From: Limnomonas spitsbergensis
Lineage: Eukaryota > Chlorophyta > Chlorophyceae > Chlamydomonadales
NCBI GenBank assembly: GCA_037349105.1
Contig: JAYJMM010000123.1
Coordinates: forward strand, 6,262,001-6,326,000
Direction: 5' to 3'
DNA: 64,000 nucleotides
The number at the start of each line of letters is the position of its first letter. Position 1 is the first letter of the stretch. The notes under the pieces were generated by a model that made no database searches, had not been told where the DNA came from, and worked only from the letters and a program-made list of their open reading frames with translations. This document shows, piece after piece, positions 1 to 11,200 of this stretch. Both the position numbers and the translations under genes were made by a program.

Positions 1-327
1 CTCCAGGCCGCGACCTGCGCATTGGAGGCCAGCCACGTTGGCAGCACAGATCCTGAGCCTGAGCAGGAGGTCGGCGGCGGCTCAGCAGGCACAACGGCTG
101 ACGGCGCAAGGAATGGCGGTACAACCGCAATGCTGGAGATGTGGGTGCGGCTGCTGGGTGCTGCCGCCGGCGCCGGGCGGGCGGCAGTGCGCGAGCTGCA
201 CCGTCGAGGGGTGACGCGAGTGCTGACGGCGGTGCTGGAACAGCACGGCGCGGGTGCGGGCGCGGTGCCTCCGGCGCTGCTCGTTGCAGTGGAGGCGGCC
301 TACGGGGCGTGCGCCCGTCATTCGCAG
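1..327 (+). CDS. Gene A exon (partial, enters from the left edge)
   Basis: Open from base 1 in the frame that begins LQAATC; ends TTCGCAG|GTGTGA. The second half (WVRLLGAAAG ... VAVEAAYGAC) is amphipathic helical. No acceptor is visible because the exon starts outside the window. Confidence 0.6.
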
Positions 328-3207
328 GTGTGAACGGCAATAGTGTGATAGGTATTTGTGTGATGGGCTAGAGTGCAACACGATATTGTGATTGGCAATG
401 GTGTGACCTGATTTAATGTGAATGTGATGTGCCATTGGGAGTAGCTTTGGTTCAAGCTACGCCTCTCCATATTGCTTTAGGGAAGCCACTTCCGATATGG
501 GCTGAATCAGTGTGCAGCCCAGGTGTCAGAATCCAGATCCCAGATCCAGGTCTCAGATCCCATACCTCAGGTCCCAGATTTTAAGTGTCACAATCCAGAG
601 AACCCAGATCCCAAGTCCTTGAATCAGGGAATTCATCCCTGGTCCCTCCCGTTCCTCCCGAGGCCTGCTCCTCGGCCCCCCCCCTCCCTCCCTCTAGCAC
701 CTGTCAATTTACCGAGAAATTTAGGAGTCCAATTTGGCGGAGGAGCTGGGCGGACGGCGCTGCTTGAGAGGGAGGAGAATAGAGGATGTCCCTGGGCTGT
801 GCCTGAAGCCTTCTCCTTCTCCTACCCTCCCTGGGTATCTGCGAGTCCATGAGGGTGGCTTGCGGGCTTGTAGCTGAATTGAAACTGAATAACTCCAATG
901 CAAAACTTCTTCCAGCTCCAGCTCATCTGCCAAGACATCAGCGAGTCCAAGCCGCGCTGAGTGTGCTGTAGCTGAATTGTAGCTGAAGAACAGAAGAACC
1001 CCAATATTGAAACCCTCCTTCCCTGTGGCTCCAGTTTATCTGCCAGGACATCTGTGAGTCCAAGTCGGTGGCTGCGCTGAGCGGCATGGCGCTCTTCACG
1101 AGGGAGCCGCGTCTGGCACTGATCTCGCTGGACCGGCTGATCCCGCTAGCGGGCTCGTGTGACACCACAGAATTCACACAGGTCTGTGGGGCTGTCTGGA
1201 TCGGGTTAGGGTTTGGGGTTTCATGATTTAGGAAGGTTCAAATGAATGGCCTTCACACAGGAGTGGGGGGCTGGTTGACTTCGGTAAAGGGTTCAGGGTT
1301 AAAGGTATATGCGAAGCTAACAGCCATTATCCTTAGGGTTTTGGGTTTATGCGAAGCTAACGACCATTGCCATTAGGGTTGAGGGTTTAAGGTGCAAGGG
1401 GGCTGACAGCCATGGCCTTCAGGGTGAAGTATTTAGTAGGGTTTAGGTTATATAGGGGGCTAACAGTCTTTCCCTTAACACAAATAGGGGGCTGGATGGG
1501 TCGATGGGTTCGACCAGGATTAGCCCTCAATGATTTTAACGGTGGTGGACAGCGCGAGAATTAGCTTCATGATGTTGGAAGGCCTGTGACAAAGCGCACA
1601 TCATCAAAGCCTGTGGCTGTACATACATGATCCGCTTGCTCGCTGTCCCTCCGAGAAGACCGTCTGCTGAACGTATCCCCTCCTCCCTCCCCTCGGAACC
1701 ACGTGCAGCAGCTGGCCCGTCCGGGCGGCGTGCTGGCGGCCGCGCACCAGATGGTTGCGATGACGCGACCGTCGGCTGCGGGGCAGTGGGCGGCAGCCGG
1801 GAAGGCAGGAGGAGTGGGACTCGCCAGCGGGCGGCCCGTCCATCCCTGGGACGCCGCCGTCGCCAGGGCAGCTGCGCTGGCTGCCTCCTCCGCCGCCTGC
1901 TCGGAGGCTGCGGGTGCGGAGGGCGCTCCCGGGAGGCCTGTCCCGATGCTGCCTGCTGCCACTGCACCGCTGGACTTTGGAGCGTATCAGTCGGGTGCCT
2001 TGAGAGATGCCGCGTGCAGCCTGTTGCTGGCCTGCCTGGACCGGGCAAGGAGGATGGCGGGCCTCAAGGCTATGCAGGTGCGTGACAGGGCTGCGGGTAT
2101 TGGGTTTAGGGTTGCGCATTAGAGGCAATATACACCTGCTGGAACTGAACCCTGGGGATGGATTTTTTCAACCCCGCTCACATCGCGTTTCCAGCCCCGG
2201 CGACCAGTTGATGGATGGCATCACACCACGTAATCCCGCTCATTTCAGATTTAGAATCCTGGTCCTTACAAGATGGCTCCCCTCAAGAGCTTATCCCTTC
2301 CCCTGTACACTATACCCTTGACCTTAAACCCTGAACCCTTACCTCCCTATGTCTGTAGGTTCCCAGATGGGGCTGTTGGGCGCTCATGAAGCCGAGGGAG
2401 CTGCTTATGTTGGAGCGCCGGCTGCGGGAGGAATGGGCTTTGTGCGCGTTGCCAGCTCGTGCGGCACCTGACGAGCGCCCCTCCCCTTCAAACTTGGCCG
2501 CCATGCAGGCGCTGCCACCAGCAGGCTTCCCATGCACCAAACCAGCAACACAGGAGGCAACGCCAGGGCCCGCTGCAGCCACTGCTGCTCCTGCATCCGT
2601 GTCTACTCGGGCGGCTCCTGACGTGGGCCCCTCCGCGGCTAACCTGGCCGCCATGCAGGCGCTGCCTCCGGCAGGCTTCCCATGCGCCAAGCCGGTCAAA
2701 GAGGAGGCGAGGCCTGCGCCTGATGCTACTCCTCCTCTTCCTGCATCTCATTGCCGTTGTCATGATGCTGACGTTGTTGCTGCTTCTGATGATGATAACC
2801 GTCGTCATGATAATGTTGTAGTTGCTGGGCATATAGAGCTGGCAAACGCGGAGCTGGCAGGATCTACCATTGGCCAGCCTGAGGGTGTCGTCTCCCTCGC
2901 CAGCTCTTTGTGGCCCAAGGAAGATCACCGGGAACATGAGAAGGAGGAGCGGGACGAGGCGGGGGGCTGCGCGGCCTCCCCTGGTTCGCCTTTGAGGAGG
3001 TGCCGGTCTTCCGAGGTGAGCCTGGAGGACACAGCCCGCCATGAGCAGGGACGGCTGTACTGCTCCGGGCCTCTGCGCAGCAGCATTATCAGCATCAAGA
3101 CCGCTGCTGCCACCACATCGGCAACAGATGATGAGGCGGATGCGAAAGGCGTTGCTGCCTCAGCATGCTCTAATTCGAGTTTGGATGTGGCTGGCATGGC
3201 CCTTTGA
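1..3207 (+). CDS. Gene A: 3' end of an unrecognised multi-exon gene
   Basis: Exons <1-327, 1047-1181, 1709-2077 and 2359-3207 (TGA stop) join in one frame, all introns phase 0, giving about 560 C-terminal residues; the gene begins left of the window. The first three exons encode Ala/Leu/Arg-rich helical-looking sequence that could be an ARM/HEAT-like solenoid, but I recognise no named family. The last exon is low complexity, acidic and Ser-rich, with an internal duplication of a segment containing NLAAMQALPPAGFPC. Donors are CAG|GTGTGA, CAG|GTCTGT and CAG|GTGCGT; acceptors are GCCAG, GTGCAG and CTGTAG. High GC and consistent phase support coding. Function unknown. Confidence 0.6.
820..1046 (+). 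repeat. Decayed tandem copies of gene A exon start
   Basis: ATCTGCGAGTCC (near 838), CATCTGCCAAGACATCAGCG (near 927) and the true junction at 1040-1060 share the acceptor/exon-start string. The spacer after each copy holds GTAGCTGAATT-type sequence, the dispersed motif also seen near 10.9-12.4, 55.7 and 63.5 kb. Confidence 0.5.
1047..1181 (+). CDS. Gene A exon
   Basis: Acceptor TCTGCCAG before GACATC, donor CACACAG|GTCTGT, 45 codons, phase 0 on both sides (begins DICESKSV). The acceptor choice is supported by two decayed copies of acceptor plus exon start just upstream (about 830-855 and 925-963). Confidence 0.55.
1182..1708 (+). other. Gene A intron with TTTAGGG-like debris
   Basis: AT-richer intron with repeated GGGTTTAGGG/GGGTTTATG-like strings and partial repeats of TTCACACAGG resembling the preceding exon end. 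No coding potential seen. Confidence 0.4.
1709..2077 (+). CDS. Gene A exon
   Basis: Pyrimidine-rich tract and GTGCAG acceptor, then QLARPGG; ends CTATGCAG|GTGCGT. 123 codons, Ala-rich, phase 0. An upstream alternative acceptor cannot be excluded. Confidence 0.5.
2359..3207 (+). CDS. Gene A terminal exon
   Basis: Acceptor GTCTGTAG, then VPRWGCWALMK, open for 282 codons to TGA at 3205-3207. Contains two tandem 50-60 residue units, each with NLAAMQALPPAGFPC and a following Lys/Glu-rich stretch, then an acidic/Ser tail. Probably disordered. Confidence 0.55.
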   Translation, partial: VPRWGCWALMKPRELLMLERRLREEWALCALPARAAPDERPSPSNLAAMQALPPAGFPCTKPATQEATPGPAAATAAPASVSTRAAPDVGPSAANLAAMQALPPAGFPCAKPVKEEARPAPDATPPLPASHCRCHDADVVAASDDDNRRHDNVVVAGHIELANAELAGSTIGQPEGVVSLASSLWPKEDHREHEKEERDEAGGCAASPGSPLRRCRSSEVSLEDTARHEQGRLYCSGPLRSSIISIKTAAATTSATDDEADAKGVAASACSNSSLDVAGMAL

Positions 3208-4240
3208 GGGGGAGGGGTCTGCCACCCATGGGCCTGGATCCATCCTCCAGAACAAGGGCTGGGGGGGGCTGGGAGGATGGTGTTTTTGGACACGTGTTGT
3301 GCATTATCAGACGTGGACGGGGTGACCTGGAGGGGGGAGGTCACACCCTCCTATTTGACAGGCCCAAATTCCTTTGGGCAAAATTTCGAAATTATTCAAG
3401 GTTGTTATAGTTAAGGGTCGAGAGTTTAGCATGGGACGGTGTTGCAATTCCTTTCCGGTTTTTTGGCATTATGTTTCATTTCCAGTATTTGCGCCCCACC
3501 CGATCGGATTTAGATACGAGTATGCAGACATCAAGGTCGATGACATCAAGTAAGGGAGCACTAGGCGTGACACATGTTTTATGCCGGTAACCCAGCCGGG
3601 AACCGGGGTCTTAATAATATGTCGTAAGTCACCACTTTCTGTGTGCGGCACCTAGGTTGCAGCCACCGCCCAGCCAGATATCATCCTGAGAAGTTGAAAT
3701 TTGGGTCCACTGAGGAAAAAAGAATGAGCTTTGATGACTTGAATGCCCCCTCCTCCGTCCCTTGTACCCGTCGGCGTGTTATACTTTGTGCAGGTTTAAA
3801 GACGTGGCAAGAATGGCTTAGGATTCACACTAAACATACGGGGGTTTCACGCATTGACATGCTGCCACTCGGATATCTCGAGTCTACAATGTCTATCTTC
3901 GTGGTGATGAGTAGTCTAGTATGTTGAGGGGCATCCATGCATGCTAGAGTTGTCCGGTATGTGCTGATGTTAGGTGAGGGCCCAGGGGGACGCTCTTTTT
4001 TCCCGCTCGTTATGGTAGTTTATTTTTTGCTTGAACCGGATTTCGGGGCCTGTCCCATTTATCAAATGTGATTGTAATTGCAGGATTCAAAATACGTCAC
4101 AAACGTAACGCCTGATTGACACCTTCCTCACCACCTTCCCTGGCTCACGGTGTATACAAAATGAGGCTATACTTTTAAGGACACCAACACCAACCCGGCG
4201 CTACATTGGGGACGCTTTCCTAGCTGACTTTATTTTTGCA
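3208..4240. other. Low-GC non-coding stretch
   Basis: GC drops sharply after the gene A stop. Six-frame translation shows only short, unconvincing frames and no recognisable domain. A few G/C homopolymer runs. Presumably the 3' flank of gene A and degraded intergenic DNA. Confidence 0.4.
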
Positions 4241-4787
4241 GTGCCGCCGCTTTGCCCGCCTGCCGCTGCTGCTGCCACGCCTGCCTCTCGCCCGGATCCG
4301 GTCCGCGGCAATACAGGCGGTACACCCAGGCCCGGAACAGCGGGAATTCAGCATCTGGTACATGATCATGATCATCGCCCTTTTTTTTTTTTACGGATAC
4401 CTGTATTGAATCCAGTGAATGCTGTGCCGATCACGGTCCTTTCAATGGCTGTCAGGCTGAGTTGCGTGTATGATTCCAGCCCCCCCATAATTTCAAGGTA
4501 AATCCATCTACTTTAATCTGAAAGGGACCATAATCGCCGGGGGAAATTACTGACATTATTTCTGATACGGATCAATTACACATCCCTGTTTGAATCCCCC
4601 AAGTGCATGCACCGGCGAAGCCCTAGGGAATCATCCCTCTCCTTCTTCCTCAGCGAGGCCTTTTGGAGCAGGAGCATTGCGCTGGCCCGCAGCCCGTGTC
4701 GCCGCTTTGCCCGCCTGCCGCTGCTGCTGCCACACCTGCCACTCGCCCGGATCTGGTCCGCGGCAATACAGGCGGTAACCCCAGGCC
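4241..4787. repeat. GC-rich ~92-bp segment present twice (4241-4333, 4696-4787)
   Basis: The two copies share GCCGCTTTGCCCGCC, a CTGCTGCTGCCAC core and CCGCGGCAATACAGGCGGTA with only scattered substitutions, separated by about 360 bp of low-GC DNA. The second copy lies inside the minus-strand frame at 4631-5290, so the first may be a duplicated piece of the same coding fragment. Confidence 0.6.
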
Positions 4788-5323
4788 AACAACTGCTCCT
4801 CTGGAAGCGGGTCAGCAGCGGGACCCCCGCTCTCAACCTCCAGTCCATCCTGCCCCGGGTTGGCCCACTGCAAAGCACGCCCCTGCCCATCTTGCTGCGG
4901 CAGGTCGTCACCCCCGTTGCCCACTCTTGTTGTAGCGCCCCTGCTCGTGGGAAAGGAGGTGGTGCGAGGGAGCGGCACTGAGCTGCATGCAACCCTGGGC
5001 TCGGGGTTTGCTGCGCTGGCAGAGCGGAGCGGGCCATCGAGCGCATCCTCCTTGTAGATGGCCGGAGCAGATGAGCTTCTGGGTGCGGACTCTTTCCCCC
5101 TAGAGAGCCCTGCAGGTGAGCCAGCGGCTGCGGACCCTGTCCCCATGGAGACCCCTGCAGGGCTCAGGTCTGACAGGATACCCTGGTAGAATCCAGCAAC
5201 CTGCATATCAGGACACCATTGGGTGAGCATAGGGGGTAACAGCACAGATGTGGCTACGGCCCCAAGCTGCGCTGTTTCCTTAACCTCCACGCCGTAAGAG
5301 GGCGTAGCTTTCTTTCTTTCTTC
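4631..5323 (-). pseudogene. Unrecognised coding fragment on the minus strand
   Basis: A stop-free minus frame of 219 codons from 5290 to 4631 with biased composition (Gly, Ala, Gln, Arg). The frame reads on upstream as KKATPSYG to about 5323 without an ATG. The N-terminal part, EVKET.QLGAVATS, recurs in opposite orientation at 11891-11979, where a stop interrupts it and another follows soon after. A phrase present at two places suggests a dispersed gene or transposon ORF fragment. I recognise no domain; the plus strand of the same interval is also open, so even the coding strand is an inference. Confidence 0.35.
5234..5323 (+). repeat. ~90-bp repeat, inverted partner at 11891-11979
   Basis: Both copies share GATGTGGCTACGGCCCCAAG, a short palindrome around ACGCC-TAA-GGGCGT and a (TTTC)n run, in opposite orientations 6.6 kb apart. 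Confidence 0.7.
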
Positions 5324-5379
5324 GCATAGGGGGGTGCATGAAGAAGATAACGACAGCCAGGGTCACAGACTCACAGAGG

Positions 5380-5565
5380 GGGGGGGCGGTAAACAAACAT
5401 GGGAGTGTGAGAGACAAAGGGAAGAGTGGGAGGAGGGAATGGTGTGTGTGTGTGGGGGGGGTGGTGGAACAATGAAAGTTAAGGTGCGGAGGGGGACAAA
5501 GGGAGAATTGGAGGGAGGAGGAGGGCAAGGGGGCACAGAGGGGGGGGAGGGGGGGACGTTCGGTT
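5380..5565. repeat. G-rich low-complexity tract
   Basis: Runs of GGGGGGG and GGAGG(G)n with a GTGTGTGTG patch. Long frames on either strand reflect composition only. Confidence 0.5.
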
Positions 5566-5825
5566 AAAAGACATGGAGGGTTTGTGGCAAGCGTGTGCAA
5601 CGTTCTGCACGGGCTAGGATAGAGCTATAGCGCACTGGGGAATTTTGAGTTCTTGTCATCAGTCGCCGCCGGATTGAAACCAATGGAGTCACACAGGGGC
5701 AAGCCCCGCCATCATGTACGGCGTATGTTATGCAGTCCAGGCTTTTGGTGCATTCCAAATTTCCAGAATTAAGGCTGAAAACTTGTATGATTTTCTACTT
5801 GTGCCCATTGGGGTCCCCTTCACAC

Positions 5826-5872
5826 TAAGCCCTAAACCCTAAACCCTAGGCCTAAACCCTAAGGCACTAAGG
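5826..5872 (+). repeat. Interstitial CCCTAAA telomere-like repeats
   Basis: Several CCCTAAA units with one-base variants. Similar strings recur in most introns of the window. Confidence 0.6.
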
Positions 5873-6034
5873 GCTCTTTGTCCAAACCTGAGCAAAACAG
5901 CCTCTCAAAAACAATCACCGAGACGCTCCACCCCGAGAGCTTTCTGCTTTTGACACAGCGAGCGTTATTATTGCATGTCAAGTCCATGCCCTGTCTCGTC
6001 TTGGGACCTTCCCCCCCGGCCATCTCCTCAGCCC

Positions 6035-6215
6035 CTCGCACAGTTTCATTACCCCCCCCTATAAACATTCACATAGTTTCATTACTCCCCCTACACACAT
6101 TCACACCATTTTATAGCCCTCGTCCACACACATTCACCCCATTCCCCAATGCCCCTCCCGACACATTTACACTCTTTCATGACCCCCCCCCTCCCACACA
6201 CAATCACACCGTTTC
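6035..6215 (+). repeat. Degenerate ~35-bp tandem repeat
   Basis: Repeats of CACAxxxTTTCATTAcCCCCC followed by ACACATTCAC, about five units. Not coding. Confidence 0.5.
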
Positions 6216-6292
6216 ATTGGGCGTGCCGCGGTACACGCCGTACAAGTGCAGATCCTGGGTTCCCTCTGGGATCCATCGGCTGTAGTACCTGG

Positions 6293-6716
6293 GGCGCGTT
6301 CGCATTGGAGCCTCGATATCAATATGCGGAGGTTTTGTGTGACCTATATTTTTGTATGAATGAGCTTCCATCGAGCTCGAATAGAGCTTAGGTCGAAGTG
6401 TGGATGACGACGTTCATACAAATCTGGTCGGTTACCATGCGATACTGACACATGTGGACGCGCCCCAGATTCATATCGACACATCATAAAACAGAAGAGG
6501 CAAATAAGCCGAGGGCACAAACATAATTGTGGCAACTGACACGCTGGCAATATTGAGACCTAAAACTTGGGTCGGTAGCATGTTTTTGGATATGGCGATG
6601 TGGAGTTAAAACGTGGGTCAAATTGAGTCGTCGTCGAGCTCATATTGAGGTGTGGCCGAAAATATTCACACAAAAACCGTCGGTTACCTCTCGATATGGA
6701 GCAATGCGAACGCGCC
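6293..6716. mobile_element. Small TIR element (MITE-like)
   Basis: GGCGCGTTCGCATTG at 6293-6307 is the exact inverse of CAATGCGAACGCGCC at 6702-6716; the 424-bp interior is AT-rich with no transposase frame. An internal end-like segment (GTCGGTTACC ... GACGCGCCCC near 6430-6470) repeats the right end in direct orientation, suggesting a nested or partly duplicated copy. No clear target-site duplication could be assigned by eye. Confidence 0.5.
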
Positions 6717-7669
6717 GCTGGTGCAATTTAGCAGTACAATTAGTACAATTGGTACAACTAATTAGTGCACTTTATTAGTGCAATTTAGTAGTGTTAGTTC
6801 GATTCATTCATTTCATATGTCCCGATAAAATCGAATGGACGTGTTCAAACGACTGACCGCATGTGTGCAAATTACTGTACTGCCAAGATGGTTTGGTGCT
6901 TCGATGAAATTGGTGGAAGAAAAGTACAAAAAGGAAAGTACAAATACAAAACATGCAAGAATACAATTGGTGAAAAGGTTTGGTTCTTTTTTTTAGTCAT
7001 TCAGCTTAGGCGAAAGAGGGGTTTCGCCACGGCTGTTCAGGCAGCATTGAAGCACCCCCCAGACTTGTGTCACAAAAAGGGACAGATGACAGTGATTGAA
7101 GGGAAGAGAGAAGCGCAACGTGCACCTCGCTGGCCCCCCTCAACTGCTCCCCTCCTGTAACAAGACTGGCACCTAGTAAGTGCCATGCTAATGCCTGTCA
7201 GAGATGGTAGCTAGGATGCCATGCTTTTAGTCATGCTAGTTCGCGTATTACTCTGTGCGGATTGAAGCTCGTTTCCGTGTTTGTTCTCTATAACTTCCTT
7301 CCGAAGTTCAGTGATTACTTTAGTTGCCATGACTAGTGAGTGACACGGTAGCCATGACACTATGACTGTGCCCATCACTCTTTTATGCATGGTAGTAATT
7401 CTGATTTGTCATAGACTAGGGCATGCCTTGTCTGCCTAGTCTTCTTATACTGAGACTCTGCTGATTCGTGATCTTATTACCAGCCGGTTCAGCGACCGCT
7501 GGTATGACTGTTGATATAACAAGCAAGATGATGCCTGCCGACTGTCCCTGCCTCCCGGTCTCCTCTCCGTCCAGTGCATCATAAGATACATGCTAGGAAC
7601 AGCTTTGTAGAGATACGCTCCTGTTAAACCTCCCCTCCCTATGTTGCATCACCTGATCCGCCTCAACAG
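6717..7669. other. AT-rich intergenic stretch
   Basis: No supported gene. One 99-codon frame at 6861-7160 has Lys/Tyr-rich composition and no family resemblance. Confidence 0.4.
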
Positions 7670-8080
7670 GACTGCCCGCATCTGCCTGGTCACCCCCCCC
7701 CCCCCTTCCCCCCTCTCTGCCCCCTTTGTGTGCCATGCTGCATCTGCGTCCCTCCCCCCCCCCTCTCTGCCCCCTTTGTGTGCTGCATTTGTTTAGTCAT
7801 TTCCCCTCCCCTCAACCCCCTCTCCTCCCCCTTTGTGTGCCCATTTGCATTTGCCTAGTCACCCCCCTCTGCCCCCCCTTGCATCTGGTTTGTCACCTCC
7901 TCTGTTTACCACCCTGCATCCTGCTAGTCATCTCCCCCCTTCCAACCCCCCGTCTGCCCCCCCTTGCCGCTCCTCCACTAGATCCTCCTTAGTGCCCCCC
8001 TGGCACATGGCTGGTCGCCTTCCCCCCTTATCCTCAAGCTTCACCCCCCCCCCCCCCACACACACCCTTCCCCCCCCTGC
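7670..8080 (+). repeat. Pyrimidine-rich degenerate tandem repeat
   Basis: Imperfect units containing TGCCCCCCTTGTGTGC, GCATCTGCCTAGTCA and long C runs. It lies 3' of gene B and reads as G-rich on gene B's sense strand. Confidence 0.5.
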
Positions 8081-8085
8081 CGCCC

Positions 8086-8233
8086 TCACTTGATCCTCCT
8101 CATTGTGGCGCCCTGCATTGCGTCCATGCGCGCCTCAAACTCGCCCGACACCACCCGGCCACGCAGATGGACCCTCGGGCCGCGACGCAGCCACTTGCGG
8201 TACAGCACATACCGCACAAACTCAAGGCCGTAC
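8086..8233 (-). CDS. Gene B terminal exon
   Basis: Acceptor TGACCGCAG, then (W)YGLEFVRYVLYRKW and a basic C-terminus ending MRRIK and TGA (8088-8086). 49 codons including the stop. Confidence 0.65.
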
Positions 8234-11200
8234 CTGCGGTCAAAGGTACGGCAGCATAAGCGGCCAAGTATGAATAGACGCATGCAATGGATAGCCTTAA
8301 GATATTCACAAGTCAGTCCCCTCCCCCCCTTTCTGGAGTTGTGCCCCTAAACCCTCAACCCTTCTTGTGTGCACTAGGTTGCACTAGGTGGTGAGAGATC
8401 CCCCCCCCCCCCACACACATACCGGTATCCTTTATGTTCAAATTATTATGCAGCAATTTACCTCAGTCTAACGTCACCGTTTCCCGAGGTGCAATTCACC
8501 GCAGTCTAACGGCGTTTCCCGTGTTCCGGATTTTCACAATATTACAATATTCTCCCGAGCCTCCTCCCCGGGGCACCCCTCCTTGTGTTCTCACATGCCT
8601 TTTAGAGCGCGAGGTGACCCTTGTTGTCAAACCTGCCACTGTCGCTAGTGCTGATGCTGATGCTGCAAGTCACGGATCTGACCCTGGAGAGCTCACGTGA
8701 GCCCAGGTCCGACACCCACACCCACACCTACACCCACACCCACACCCACACCATTTGAAATGGACGACATTTCTTGAGCTCCCCCCCCCCTTCCCACTCC
8801 TGGCGTTAATGCACCACATTACAAGAGATAACGCTTAAACGTACTATAATTTCTCCAATTTACTGCAAGTCAAGGAATTTCAGATGTCACTGATGCACCA
8901 ATTTCCAGAGGTCAGGCCATATTTCTAAATGCTGTTTTTCCTTAAGGTTACTTCGTACAGATCGTGGCCCCATACCAGAAAAAATTGAAGGCACGAATAT
9001 TTCCCCCAGGAATAATCGTGCTCCTGCTTTTGCTACCGGCAGTCGAGATGCAAAAGGGCCTCCAACATTTGAAATCATTTGGATTCGGTATCATCCGAGG
9101 CTTTAAAAGTAATGTGGTACGGTACGGGATACGTTGCGGCCTTTTGTTGCCAACGGCCGTACCGTAAGTTTTACAACATTTCTTGAGTTCCAGATTATAG
9201 AATTTCCATCACATTCTCCAGGTTGCCCCCATACTCATATTATTGACTCATCCATATTGCGCCGGATACTCTACCTCTTGATCCACAGTCAACCACTTTT
9301 TCCCACACTTCCCAATCTTAGTTTTTCTGCCCTTTCCCGATATGAACAAAAGTTCAATTTACTGCAACGCTTTCCCAGGCCCCCCCACCCCCCCAAGGGG
9401 CCTATCCATAAGGGGGGCGGACCCGTCCCTGAACACCCTCCTGCGGCTTATAATGCATAATATGTAGCCAATTGAAGTTATTAAGAGATTTGGGAAGCCA
9501 GGGTGGTTGCGTGGCTCTCGTTCTGCCCCCCCACTCCTCCTACTTGTGCCGAACTGTGAACTCACCAGATTGCTCGAGGTACCCCCACGTCCGGGTTGCG
9601 TGAGCCAAGGTCCCACACCAGGCAGCTGCGGAGGAGAGGCATTGCAGGGGCCTCGGGGCTAATGTCTCATACTTAGGGTTCATGTCTAGGGTTGAAGATT
9701 TGTATTTATTATTTTGGATTAAGGGTCAAGGGGCTAATGTCTCATACTTAGGGTTCATGTCTAGGGTTGCAGTTTTGTATAACCTAGGATTAAAGCTTCA
9801 GGGTTTAGGGTAATTAGGGCTACGTCAGCCGAGGTCTTACATCAGGCAGCAGAGGATTGACAGGTATGGCGGGAGTTCAGGGTTAAGAGTAAAGAGATCA
9901 GAATTCAGGGGTTCAGAGTTTGAGGTTCAGGGTTCGGAATTCAGGTGTTAGGGTTCAGGTTTCAGAGAGTTAGGTTCGGGATTCAGGGTTCAGAGATCAG
10001 GGTGCAGAGATCTGGATTCAGGGTTCAGGGCACAGGCATCAGGTTTCAGGGTTTGGGTTTTACGCCGCCGCCATCCTCCCTCGTCCGTCCCTTTATCTAG
10101 CGTGTCCCGGCGCCAGGCTCATGCCCCTCAGACCATCCACACCAATGCATCAGTGTGAATCCCATGTTCCTGAATTCTCATTTCCTAAACCTTAAACCGT
10201 AAACCCTACAACCTTAAATCCTACACCTTGATCCCTACACCCTTGACCGTCACCCTCAAGTGCATCTTCACCAATGCCCTAGGGCCAGATCCATGCCCCT
10301 AAACCCTAAACCCTTAAACCTTCTATCCTCACACTTGAGCCAATCTGCACCAATGCCCTAGTGCCAGGCTCATGCCCCTCAACCCTCGAACCCTGGACCT
10401 TCTACCCCCACACTTGAGGCAATCTGGACCAATGCCCTAGTGCCAGGCTCATGCCCCTCAACCCTCGAACCCTGGACCTTCTACCCCCACACTTGAGCCA
10501 ATCTGCCCCAATGCCCTAGTGCCAGGCTCATGCCCCTCAACCCTCGAACCCTGGACCTTCACCCTCTGGCTCCATCCATACCGATACCAATGTCCTTGAG
10601 CCAGGGTCATGTCCTTGAACCCTTTCAACCCGAAAAATCACACTCTAGTCCATACTTACCAATGCCCTAGTGCCACGCTCATGCCCCTGAACCTTTAAAC
10701 CCTGAAGTCCCTAAATTCACACTCTAGTCCATCCTTACGAGTGCACTGCTGCCTGACTCACACCCCTTACCCCTAACCCCTAAATTCACACTGAACTCCA
10801 TCCTTACCAGTGCCCCAGTGCCAGGCTCATGAGTAGGTTGGCGTCAAGGCCTTGCAACAAGGACTCCAGACGCCCTTGCTCACAAGCGGTGGACTGCAAC
10901 CGGACAAAACTGCATCGGGAGGAGGGGGAGGGGGCATGCAGGGGGCCGTCTGGCCGTGATGTAGCTGAGTTGTAGCTGAAACACCCTACAATCAACACCA
11001 GTGTCCCCCACATATGTACCGCAGGCTGCTAGGTAGCTGAGTTGTGGCTGAAACACCGTACAATCAATACTAGTGTCCCCCACATCTGTACTGCAGGCTG
11101 CTAAGTAGCTGAGTTGTAGCTGAAACACCGTACAATCAACACTAGTGTCCCCCACATCTGCACTGCAGGCTGCTAGGTGGCTGAGTTGTAGCTGAAACAC

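Noticed and set aside
2310..3042. Minus-strand frames over the gene A terminal exon
   Set aside because: Shadows of the GC-rich plus-strand exon, which has consistent phase with upstream exons.
5826..5872. Possible chromosome end
   Set aside because: The CCCTAAA run is short, degenerate and flanked by ordinary sequence on both sides, so it is interstitial.
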